From positions 51,384-115,383 of the forward strand of contig CAVRNW010000009.1 in assembly GCA_963722665.1 (NCBI GenBank): a stretch of 64,000 bases of DNA, in the 5' to 3' direction. Positions within the stretch are counted from its first letter, which is position 1; each line of letters begins with the position of its first letter. The notes under the pieces were generated by a model. It saw nothing but the letters and a program-made list of their open reading frames with translations. It had not been told where the DNA came from and did no database searches. This document shows, piece after piece, positions 54,626-63,989 of this stretch. The stretch comes from Site-B1 sp963722665 (GTDB lineage: Bacteria; Bacteroidota; Bacteroidia; Flavobacteriales; Flavobacteriaceae). A program made the translations under genes and the position numbers.

Positions 54626-55229
54626 ATGAAGGAAAACATTATACCGCACAATTATAATATTTCAAGAGAGGACAGGTTAAAGGACCATGGTCATAATTCC
54701 TTTTTGTTATGGTTTACAGGATTATCCGGTTCAGGAAAATCAACAATAGCCAATGTGGTTGAACAGGAGCTTCACAAACTAGGTGTTAAAACTTATACAT
54801 TAGATGGAGATAATATTAGAAAAGGTATTAATAATGACTTAACTTTTTCTCCGGAAGATAGAACAGAAAATATTCGTAGAATTGCAGAAGTTGCAAATTT
54901 ATTTATTGATGCCGGAATTGTTGTTCTTGCGGCATTTGTTTCACCTTACAAAAAAGACCGGGATAACATTAAAAATATCGTTAAAGATGTTAACTTTGTC
55001 GAAATTTATATAAATACATAGTGTTGAAGAATGTGAGCGTCGAGATATAAAGGGACTTTATAAAAAAGCGAGAGCCGGGGAGATAAAAAATATGACCGGA
55101 ATTTCTGCTCCTTACGAAGCACCGGAAAATCCGGATATTGAAATTAAAACAGAAGAAGAAACTGTTGATAAAGCAGTTAAAAGAATATTAGAATATTTAA
55201 CACCTAAATTAAAACTCAATTATGAGTAA
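54626..55229 (+). pseudogene. cysC: Adenylylsulfate kinase, one frameshift (left copy)
   Basis: The first frame (to 55021) has the P-loop FTGLSGSGKSTIAN and DGDNIRKGINNDLTFSPEDRTENIRRIAEVA. After VEIYINT a one-base shift near 55015-55022 restores SVEECERRDIKGLYKKARAGEIKNMTGISAPYE and a stop at 55227-55229. The enzyme phosphorylates APS to PAPS, the universal sulfate donor. The stop region overlaps the cysD start (ATGAGTAA). A second, inverted copy is at 63389-63989. Confidence 0.9.
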
Positions 55230-56127
55230 ATACTTACTTAAACTACTTAGACGAATTAGAAAGCGAAGCAATTTTTGTATTGCGTGAAGTCTGGGCACAA
55301 TTTCAAAATCCGGTATTGTTGTTTTCCGGAGGAAAAGATTCAATTGTTGTTGCACATTTAGCCAGAAAAGCATTTTATCCTTCAAAAATACCGTTTGCCT
55401 TTATGCACGTTGATACAGGACACAATTTTCCGGAAACGATCAAGTTTAGAGATGATCTTATTAAAGAATTAGATGTAAGGCTAATTGTTGGCTTAGTACA
55501 GGAATCTATTGATGAAGGAAGGGTGGCCGAGGAAAAAGGTAAGAACGCTACAAGAAATGCACTTCAAACAACAACACTTTTAGATGCCATTGAAAAAATA
55601 AAGTTGATTGTGCAATAGGAGGAGGAAGACGTGATGAAGAAAAAGCAAGAGCAAAAGAACGTTTCTTTTCTCATAGAGATGATTTTGGACAATGGGATCC
55701 AAAGAACCAGCGCCCGGAACTTTGGAATATTTTTAACGGGAAACATTTTGAAGGAGAACATTTTAGAGCCTTTCCAATAAGTAACTGGACAGAAATGGAT
55801 GTTTGGAATTACATTATAAGAGAAAATATTAAGATCCCATCATTATACTTTGCCCATGATCGCGAAGTAGTGTGGAGGCAGAATTCCTGGATTCCTAATT
55901 CAGAATATTTAAAACTGGAAGACCACGAAGAAGTAGTAACTAAGAAAATTCGTTTTAGAACACTTGGGGATATAACTATTACCGGAGGTATTGAATCAAA
56001 TGCCGATAGTATTGAAAAAATTGCAATGGAAGTATCTGCAATGAGGCAAACAGAAAGAGGAAACAGAAGTGATGACAAACGATCTGAAACCTCTATGGAA
56101 GACAGAAAACGTCAGGGATATTTTTAA
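55222..56127 (+). pseudogene. cysD: Sulfate adenylyltransferase subunit 2, two frameshifts (left copy)
   Basis: Compensating +1 (near 55230-55238) and -1 (near 55597-55603, an A-run) shifts split a 301-residue protein. Corrected, it starts MSKYYLNYLDELESEAIF as in the inverted copy. It has the PP-loop FSGGKDSIVVAHLA, then GGGRRDEEKARAKERFFSHRD, FRTLGDITITGG and ends MEDRKRQGYF as CysD does. With CysN it forms APS from sulfate and ATP. The net length equals that of a normal gene, which supports sequencing error. Confidence 0.9.
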
Positions 56128-56172
56128 AAAGACGAATTATGCGAATTTAAATCGAATTTCTGCAAATTGATT

Positions 56173-56568
56173 ATGAGTAGCGAGACAAACATTTTATACA
56201 AAGACGAAAGCTATAAAATTATTGGAGCTTGTATGAAAGTGCATCGCGAACTTGGAGCAGGATTTTTAGAATCGATTTATGAAGAAGCATTAAAGAAGGA
56301 ATTTTTCAATTCAGGAATACCTTTTAACAACCAAGTCAAACTGAATGTGTATTATAATGGAGAAAAACTAAATAAATTTTATAAAGCTGATTTTATCTGT
56401 TACGATAAGATTATTTTAGAAATAAAATCAGTAAGTCAAGTACCAAATGTTTTTTATTCGCAAATTAAAAACTATTTGACAGCCACAAAAAAAGAATTAG
56501 GAATGTTGGTTAATTTTGGCCAGTCTTCTTTAACTTATAAAAGAATAATTAACTCAAAAAATATGTAA
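56173..56568 (+). CDS. GxxExxY family protein
   Basis: The 131-residue protein (start at ATG 56173; an in-frame TTG lies at 56167) has the name-giving motif GAGFLESIYEEAL near residue 28, followed by YKADFICYDKIILEIKS and a C-terminal TYKRIIN. The fold is thought to be PD-(D/E)XK-like (D in DFICY, ExK in EIKS). The family is frequent in exopolysaccharide loci, but its role is unknown. It sits between cysD and cysN, usually adjacent genes, and only about 30 bp of it can be traced in the inverted copy. Confidence 0.88.
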   Translation: MSSETNILYKDESYKIIGACMKVHRELGAGFLESIYEEALKKEFFNSGIPFNNQVKLNVYYNGEKLNKFYKADFICYDKIILEIKSVSQVPNVFYSQIKNYLTATKKELGMLVNFGQSSLTYKRIINSKNM

Positions 56569-56629
56569 TAAACGAGCTAAGTGATCCATTCGCCAAATTC
56601 GTTTTAAATTCGCATAAATTAGTATCAAT

Positions 56630-57884
56630 ATGTTAGACAACAACCAATTATTACGATTTACAACCGCAGGAAGTGTAGATGATGGCAAGAGTACATTAAT
56701 AGGCAGATTATTATATGATTCAAAATCCATTTTTGAAGACCAGTTGGCAGCGGTGGAGAAAACAAGTAAGCGTAAAGGACATGATGGTGTGGATCTGGCA
56801 TTGTTTACAGACGGATTGAAGGATGAAAGAGAGCAAGGAATTACCATTGATGTAGCCTACAGGTATTTTACAACCCCTAAAAGAAAATTTATTATTGCTG
56901 ATACTCCCGGACATGTTCAATATACCCGAAATATGGTAACCGGAGCATCTTCAGCAAATGCTGCCATAATTCTGGTTGATGCCAGACATGGTGTAATAGA
57001 ACAAACTAAAAGACATTCTTTCATTGCATCCCTCCTGCAAATTCCGCATCTTATTGTTTGTATCAATAAAATGGATCTGGTAGATTATTCTGAAGAAGCA
57101 TATAATAAAGTTATAGATCAATTTGAAGAATTTTCATCTAAATTATTGGTAAAGGATATTCGATTTATTCCAATTAGCGCTTTAAAAGGAGATAATGTAG
57201 TAAATAGATCAAAAAACATGGATTGGTATCAGGGCGCACCTTTATTGCATACTCTGGAAACTATGCATATAAGCAGCGATATAAATAAAATAGATGCTCG
57301 TTTTCCTGTTCAAACCGTTTTAAGACCTCAAAGTGAAACACACAGAGATTACAGAGGTTATGCCGGAAGAATTGCTAGTGGTGTTTTTAGGACTGGTGAT
57401 GAAGTTACTGTAATGCCTTCAGGATTTACATCTAAAATAAAAAGCATAGATACTTATAAGCAATCACTTGAATGAAGCGCATGCTCCAATGTCGGTTTCA
57501 ATAACTCTTGAAGACGATATTGATATTAGTCGTGGCGATATGATCGTGCGAACTAAGAATAAACCGGAAGCCTTACAAGATATTGAAGTTATGTTGTGCT
57601 GGCTGCATAATGATCCTGCAAAGCCCAGAGCAAAATATACCATACGTCATACGTCTAATGAGCAAAAAGCAATGATAAGAGAAGTTGTATATAAATACAA
57701 TATTAATACTTTGGAAAGAATTAATGATGATAATGAACTTAACATGAATGATATATGTAAGGTAAAAATTCGTACAACCAAACCATTAATGGTTGATTCT
57801 TACAGAGAAAACAGAACAACAGGAAGTATTATTCTTGTTGATGATACAACTAATGAAACTGTTGCTGCAGGAATGATCGTATAG
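56630..57884 (+). pseudogene. cysN: Sulfate adenylyltransferase subunit 1, one frameshift (left copy)
   Basis: The GTPase part is clear: AGSVDDGKSTLIGRLLYD (G1), ADTPGHVQYTRNM (G3) and VCINKMDLVDYSEEAY (G4), followed by the beta-barrel domains. One extra T near 57474 breaks the frame; removing it gives QSLEEAHAPMSVSITLEDDIDISRGD. The corrected length is about 417 residues. With CysD it couples GTP hydrolysis to APS synthesis. It is not fused to CysC. An inverted copy lies at 60936-62193. Confidence 0.92.
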
Positions 57885-57899
57885 ATATCTATAAAATTA

Positions 57900-57946
57900 T
57901 TAGGAGAAATAATAAGATCAATAATGGGATTTAAAAGAGAATTAGT
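57900..57946 (+). pseudogene. Short remnant of an fcl-like gene (left copy)
   Basis: About 47 bases align by eye with fcl at 53193-53239 (codons for ETIRSIIGFKGELV) with only a few differences, but the flanks do not match. The same remnant is found in the other arm around 60858-60905. Confidence 0.6.
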
Positions 57947-58070
57947 TGTTCCTAGATTATGGATACTAATATAAAATGAGAAAGACATTAACTTATCTTG
58001 ACTAACAAATTATTAATACTATTTTTGCACTATGAATTAGTGTATAAAGTTACATTACTATCCCAACGAC

Positions 58071-59211
58071 ATGAAAAAGAAAAACCTAATAATTTTTGGA
58101 ACTCGCCCTGAAGCCATAAAAATGGCTCCTCTTGTTAAAGCTTTCCTTGCGGAAGATCAAACTTTTATTACTAAGGTTTGTATTACTGCACAGCATCGGG
58201 AAATGTTAGATCAGGTACTTTCCTTTTTTGAAATAATACCTGATTATGATCTGGATTTAATGAAACCAAATCAGAATTTATATTCTTTAACTGCAGACAT
58301 TATTACATACTTAAAACCTAGTTTTAGAAGACTTTAAGCCAGATTATGTTTATGTTCATGGCGATACAACAACAACAATGGCAGCAAGTATTGCAGCCTT
58401 TTATTCAGGAGCTAAAGTATGTCATGTAGAAGCTGGGCTTAAGAACTTTTAATAAAAGATCACCATTTCCTGAAGAAATAAATAGAAGTGTAGCTGGCAG
58501 AATTTGCAGATTATCATTTTGCACCAACCCAAACTTCAAGGCAAAATTTATTGAACGAAAACATTACAAGAAGAATACTATACTTGTAACTGGAAATACA
58601 GTTATTGATGCTTTAGAGTTTAGCAACAAAAAAGTAAATTCAATAGAATTATTCGGATGCAGAAATAGAAAAGCTTAAAACCAATTCTTAATAACCACTA
58701 AAAAATTAATTTTAGTAACTGGTCATAGAAGGGAAAATCATGGTCAAGGGTTTATAAATATTTGTAATGCTTTAAAACAAATTGCTCTTGAAAATAAAGA
58801 CACCCAAATAATTTATCCTGTACATTTGAATCCAAATGTTCAAAAACCGGTATATGAATTATTGGAGAAGTGAAAATATAAGTCTTAATAAACCCTTATC
58901 TTATCCAGCATTTGTATGGTTAATGAATAAATCCTATATAATAATTACTGATAGTGGAGGTATTCAAGAAGAGGCTCCAAGTTTAGGTAAACCAGTATTG
59001 GTAATGCGAGACACTACTGAAAGACCTGAAGCTGTAGACGCTGGAACTGTATTATTAGTTGGTACAGATGCTAGATAAAATTATAACACAGACGAATAAA
59101 CTTTTAAATAACAGAAGAATTTTATAACTCTATGAGTAAGTTACATAATCCTTATGGAGATGGTAAAGCTTGTGAAAAAATCGTAAATTCATAAAAGAAC
59201 TCAAGAAATAA
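58071..59211 (+). pseudogene. wecB: UDP-N-acetylglucosamine 2-epimerase, multiple frameshifts (left copy)
   Basis: Pieces in several frames match WecB: LIIFGTRPEAIKMAPLVKAF, CITAQHREMLDQVL, VHGDTTTTMAAS, CHVEAGL, TGHRRENHGQGF, DSGGIQEEAPSLGKPVLVMRDTTERPEAVDAGT and the final NPYGDGKACEKIV, with a stop at 59209-59211. At least five shifts occur (for example near 58320, 58440 and 58500). The enzyme makes UDP-ManNAc for surface polysaccharides. The error density is the highest in the window, yet all motifs persist, so the native gene is probably intact. Confidence 0.85.
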
Positions 59212-59212
59212 C

Positions 59213-59410
59213 ATGCTTTTTAACTCGATTGATTTCATTGTTTTCTTCCCATTAATGTTTATTTTATATTGGGTATGTTCCAAGAATTTAAAATTAAGGA
59301 ATGTTTTTTATTTTATTCTCTAGCTATGTGTTTTATGGTTGGTGGGATTGGCGGTTTTTATTTTTAATTATAATTAGTTCTTTTGTTGATTATTATGTTG
59401 AAAAATGTTT
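59213..59410 (+). pseudogene. MBOAT O-acyltransferase start, cut at the inversion (left copy)
   Basis: The ATG at 59213 follows wecB directly. It encodes the AlgI-like N-terminus MLFNSIDFIVFFPLMFILYW, with one extra T near 59310 breaking the frame, and is lost where the sequence turns back at about 59.41 kb. MBOAT proteins acetylate surface polysaccharides. Confidence 0.75.
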
Positions 59411-59608
59411 TAAGCGTTTTCCAACATAATAATCAACAAAAGAACTAATTATAATTAAAAATAAAAACCGCCAATCCCACCAACCATAAAACACATAGCT
59501 GGAGAATAAAATAAAAACATTTCTTAATTTTAAATTCTTGGAACATACCCAATATAAAATAAACATTAATGGGAAGAAAACAATGAAATCAATCGAGTTA
59601 AAAAGCAT
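59393..59608 (-). pseudogene. MBOAT O-acyltransferase N-terminus, truncated at the turn (right copy)
   Basis: On the minus strand 71 residues are open without frameshift: LFNSIDFIVFFPLMFILYW, then FSSYVFYGWWDWRFLFLI and DYYVGKRLKHF, typical of AlgI/DltB-like MBOAT proteins (normally about 470 residues). It then runs into the complement of its own sequence. The left copy is nearly identical at the DNA level. Confidence 0.8.
59401..59421. other. Loop at the centre of the inverted repeat
   Basis: The 21 bases between the arms end the match: GTTG at 59397-59400 pairs with CAAC at 59422-59425 and pairing continues outward for kilobases. The loop itself reads as MBOAT coding sequence on the minus strand. 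Confidence 0.85.
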
Positions 59609-59609
59609 G

Positions 59610-60746
59610 TTATTTCTTGAGTTCTTTTATGAATTCTCTATTTTTTTACATGCCGCTGCCATCTCCATAAGGATTGTGTAATATACTCATAGACTTATAA
59701 AATTCTCTATCATTAAAAGTTTGTTAGTCTGTCTAATTATTTTATTAGCATCTGTACCAACCAACAATACGGTTCCTGCATCTACAGCTTCAGGTCTTTC
59801 AGTGGTGTCTCTCATAACCAAAACAGGTTTTCCTAAACTTGGCGCTTCTTCTTGAATACCTCCACTATCAGTAATTATGATATAGGATTTATTCATTAAC
59901 CAGACAAATGCTGGATAGGATAAGTGGGTTATTAGATTTTATATTATTAACTATCTCCAATAATTCATATACTGGTTTTTGAACATTCGGATTCAAATGG
60001 ACTGGATAAATTATTTGGGTGTCTTTGTTTTCAAGGGCAATTTGTTTTAAAGCATTACAAATATTTATAAACCCTTGTCCATGATTTTCTCTTCTATGGC
60101 CGGTTACTAAGATTAATTTATTATGATTATCAATAATTGATATTAGCTTTCAATTTCTGAATCTGAAATAATTATTTGAATTTACTTTTTTGTTGCTGAA
60201 CTGCAAGTGCGTCAATAACGGTATTTCCCGTTATTAGTATGGATTCCTTAGCATATGTTTTCATTCATCAAATTTTGCCTCGATGTTTGAGTTGGTGCGA
60301 AATGATAATCGGGAAATTTGCCCGGCAACACTTCTATTTATTTCTTCCGGAAATGGAGATCTTTTGTTGAACGTTCTTAAGCCCGCTTCTACATGACATA
60401 CTTGGGCTCCTGAATAAAAGGCGGCTAAACTTGCAGCCATTGTAGTTGTTGTATCGCCATGAACAAAAACATAATCTGGCTTAAAGTCTTCTAAAACTGG
60501 TTTTAAGTTCGTGATAATGTCTGCGGTAAGACCATATAAATTTTGATTTGGTTTCATTAAATCCAGATCATAATCTGGTATTATTTCAAAAAAAGAAAGA
60601 ACCTGATCTAACATTTCCCGATGCTGTGCAGTAATGCAAACCTTAGTAATAAAAGTTTGGTCTTCCGCAAGGAAAGCTTTAACCAGAGGAGCCATTTTTA
60701 TGGCTTCAGGGCGAGTTCCAAAAATTATTAGGTTTTTCTTTTTCAT
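59610..60746 (-). pseudogene. wecB: UDP-N-acetylglucosamine 2-epimerase, multiple frameshifts (right copy)
   Basis: The first 150 codons are open (60746 down to about 60290) and nearly identical to the left copy, including CHVEAGLRTFNKRSPFPEEINRSVAG. After that the frame shifts several times; DSGGIQEEAPSLGKPVLVMRDTTERPEAVDAG is recovered at 59896-59760. The longer open part makes it useful for correcting the left copy. Confidence 0.85.
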
Positions 60747-60857
60747 TTCATTAGGATAGTAATGTAGCTTTAAATACTAATTGATATGTGCAAAAAATAG
60801 TATTAATAATTTGTTAGTCAAGATAAGTTAATGTCTTTATCATTTTATATTAGGATT

Positions 60858-60905
60858 CATAATCTAGGAACAACTAATTCTCCTTTAAATCCTGATTATT
60901 GATCT
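60858..60905 (-). pseudogene. fcl-like remnant (right copy)
   Basis: Counterpart of 57900-57946. It lies between cysN and wecB, just as in the left arm, so the remnant existed before the two arms diverged. Confidence 0.55.
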
Positions 60906-60935
60906 TATTATTTCTCCTAATAATTTTATAGATAT

Positions 60936-62193
60936 CTATACGATCATTCCTGCAGCAACTGTTTCATTAGTTGTATCATCTACTAAAATAATACTTCCTG
61001 TTGTTCTGTTTTCTCTATAGGAATCTACCATTAAAGGTTTTGTCGTGCGAATTTTAACTTTGCAGATATCATTCATCTTAAGTTCTTTATCATCATTAAT
61101 TCGTTCCAAAGTATTAATGTTATACTTATAAATAACTTCTCTTGATCATTGCTTTTTGATCGTTAGAGGTGTGTCGTATAGTATATTTTGCTCTTGGTTT
61201 TGCAGAATCATTATGTAACCAACATAACATAACCTCAATATCTTGAGAGCTTCTGGTTTATTTTTAGATCGCACTATCATATCGCCTCGACTAATATCTA
61301 TATCATCTTCAAGAGTAATTGAAACCGACATTGGTGCAATAGGCTTCCTTCAAGTGCTTCTATCTAACGTATCTATAGTTTTAATTTTAGATGTAAATCC
61401 TGAAGGCAATACGGTTACTTCATCACCAATTCTAAAAACTACCACTTGCAATTCGACCAGCATAACCTCTATAATCCCATGGATTCATTTTGTGGTCTTA
61501 AAACTGTTTGAACTGGAAAACGAGCATCTACTTTATTTATATCACTACTAATGTGCATGGTCTCTAAAGTGTGCAATAATGGTGCACCTTGATACCAATC
61601 CATATTTTTTGACCTATTTACTACATTATCTCCATTTAACGCACTAATTGGTATAAAACGTACATCCTTGACCAATAATTTGGATGAGAATTCTTCAAAT
61701 TGATCTATAACTTTATTATAAGCCTCTTCAGAATAATCGACCAGAATCCATTTTATTAACACAAACAATGATATGTGGAATTTGTAATAAAGAGGCAATA
61801 AAAGCATGTCGTTTGGTTTGTTCAATAACACCATGTCTTGCATCTACTAAATATTATGGCGGCATTAGCTGTTGATGCTCCAGTAACCATATTACGAGTG
61901 TATTGTATATGTCCAGGCGTATCTGCAATTATAAATTTTCGTTTTGGAGTTGTAAAATATCGATAGGCAACATCTATGGTAATTCCTTGTTCGCGTTCAT
62001 CTCTTAATCCATCTGTAAATAATGCCATATCTACACCATCATGACCTTTCTTCTTACTTGTTTTTTCAATGGCTTCTAATTGATCTTCAAAAATGGATTT
62101 AGAATCATATAGTAAACGACCTATTAACGTACTTTTTCCATCATCTACACTTCCTGCAGTTGTAAATCGTAGTAATTGGTTATTATCTAACAT
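60936..62193 (-). pseudogene. cysN: Sulfate adenylyltransferase subunit 1, multiple frameshifts (right copy)
   Basis: The N-terminal 110 codons are open with the same GTPase motifs as the left copy (VDDGKSTLIGRLLYD, ADTPGHIQYTRNM) but conservative replacements such as Val to Ile, Lys to Arg and Ser to Thr. Frameshifts near 61840, 61480, 61340 and 61150 break the rest. The conservative and synonymous pattern shows that both copies evolved under selection. Confidence 0.88.
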
Positions 62194-62239
62194 GTTATCT
62201 ATTTATGTTTATTAAAGATTTGATTGATCAGGCCAGCAT

Positions 62240-62400
62240 TACAAGAAAAAAAGAAAAAGAAAAAAAAAGAAAAAAAAAAAAAAAAGAACATTTATTTCAA
62301 AATAGTTTATGTAAAGATTAATCAGCTTAAAAATAAGAAAAAAAAAAGGGAAAAGAGAATGAAAAAAATGAAAATGATAAAAATGAAGTAGGAGATAAAA
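62240..62400. repeat. Purine-rich low-complexity stretch
   Basis: Runs of A interrupted by G (for example 62246-62287 and 62335-62375) occupy the place where the GxxExxY gene lies in the left arm. No coding frame or tandem unit is evident. It may be poor-quality sequence. Confidence 0.75.
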
Positions 62401-62409
62401 GAATAATTA

Positions 62410-62443
62410 AATTTGTTTGTATAAAATGTTTGTCTGCTCTCAT
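62410..62443 (-). pseudogene. 5' end remnant of the GxxExxY gene (right copy)
   Basis: On the minus strand an ATG at 62441-62443 starts about 30 bases matching the left GxxExxY gene start (GACAAACATTTTATACAAA), with a small deletion. The match then stops and the purine-rich stretch follows. Confidence 0.6.
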
Positions 62444-62485
62444 ATTCAATTTGCAGAAATTGATTCAAATTCGTATAATTACTTT

Positions 62486-63392
62486 TTAAAAATATCCTTG
62501 TCGCTTCCTGTCTTCCATCGCTGATTCAGAACGTTTGTCATCACTCCTGTTGCCTCGTTCTGTTTGACGCATCCCAGAAACTTCTTCTGCGATTTTTTCC
62601 AAGGTATCGGCATCAGATTCAATTCCTCCTGTAATGGTGATATCGCCTAAGGTTCTAAAACGAATTTTCTTGACTTTTATCTCTTCGTGCTCTTCTAGTA
62701 TTAAAAACTCTGAATTCGGAATCCAAGAATCTTGTCTCCAAACCACTTCACGCTCATGTGCAAAATATAAGGATGGAATTAGCTATTTTCTCTCTTTTAA
62801 TATAGTTCCAAACATCCATTTCCGTCCAATTACTGATCGGGAACGCCCTAAAATGCTCACCTTCAAAATGTTTTCCATTAAAGATATTCCAAAGTTCTGG
62901 CCGTTGGTTTTTTGGGTCCCATTGCCCAAAATCATCACGATGAGAAAAAAATCGTTCTTTGGCTCTCGCTTTTTCTTCGTCACGTCGACCGCCTCCTATG
63001 GCGCAATCTATTTTATTTGTTTCTATGGCATCTAACAAGGTTGTTATTTGTAAGGCGTTTCTGGTTGCTCCTTTTCCCTTTTCTTCTGCTACACGACCAT
63101 CATCAATAGCCTCTTGAACAGACCTACAATAAGATTCACTCCTAGGTCATCAATAATGATCATCCCTGAATTGTATTGTTTCTGGAAAGTTATGTCCTGT
63201 ATCTACATGCATTAAGGGAAATGGGATTTTTGAAGGATAAAATGCTTTTTTAGCTAAATGTGTTACCAAGATCGAATCTTTGCCTCCCGAGAACATTATC
63301 ACTGGATTTTGAAATTGTGCCCAAACTTCTCGCAAAATAAAAATTGCTTCACTCTCTAATTCGTCTAAGTAGTTTAAATAATATTTGCTCAT
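62486..63392 (-). pseudogene. cysD: Sulfate adenylyltransferase subunit 2, frameshifted (right copy)
   Basis: It starts MSKYYLNYLDELESEAIFILRE with FSGGKDSILVTHLAKK, continues in a second frame with CAIGGGRRDEEKARAKERFFSHRDDFGQWDPK and in a third with FRTLGDITITGGIES and MEDRKRQGYF. Breaks are near 63160, 63040 and 62755. It shows many synonymous differences from the left copy. Confidence 0.88.
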
Positions 63393-63989
63393 TTCTTGAG
63401 TTGTAATTTTGGTTTTATATATTCAATAATCTTAACTGCTTGTTGGCGGATTCTATAGTTTCATGTTTTAATTTCTACATCAGGGTTTTCCGGTGCTTCA
63501 TAAGGTGCTGAAATTCCTGTCATATTTTTTATTTCTCCTGCTCGTGCTTTTTTATAAAGCCCTTTAACATCACGTCGTTCGCACTCTTCAATACTAGTGT
63601 TTATAAAAATTTCGACAAAGTTAACATCTTTAACTATGCTTCGTATGTTATCTCTGTCTTTTTTATATGGAGAAACAAATGCGCAAGGACAACTAAACCG
63701 GCATCGATCATTAAATTAGCTACTTCTGCAATTCGTCTAATATTTTCTGTTCTGTCTTCAGGAGAAAAGCTTAGATCACTATTTATTCCTTTTCTAATAT
63801 TATCTCCATCCAACATATAGGTTTTAACTCCTAGTTTTAACAACTCTTGTTCAACGGCATTGGCAATGGTTGATTTTCCTGAACCCGATAATCCTGTAAA
63901 CCAAATCAAAAAGGAGTTTTGACCATCGTCCTTTAACCTGTAAGTTGTCTTGAAATATTATAATTGTGCGGTATAATGTTTTCCTTCAT
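63389..63989 (-). pseudogene. cysC: Adenylylsulfate kinase, frameshifted (right copy)
   Basis: The start (ATG at 63987-63989) matches the left copy exactly for about 40 bases. Then small shifts near 63940, 63680 and 63620 occur around the P-loop piece FTGLSGSGKSTIANAVEQ and the DGDNIRKGINSDLSFSPEDRTENIRRIAEVA piece. The stop overlaps the cysD start (ATGA). Its C-terminal residues differ from those of the left copy. Confidence 0.87.

Larger units (their letters stand above)
54616..59400 (+). repeat. Left arm of a diverged inverted repeat
   Basis: This segment (cysC-cysD-GxxExxY-cysN-wecB-MBOAT) corresponds in reverse to 59422-64000. The MBOAT end, the 5' half of wecB and the first about 50 bases at the outer end are nearly identical; cysC, cysD, cysN and the 3' half of wecB show frequent third-position differences. 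Confidence 0.9.

Noticed and set aside
62634..63109. Plus-strand frames opposite the right-arm cysD
   Set aside because: They are antisense to recognisable cysD pieces; the minus-strand frames carry the CysD motifs.
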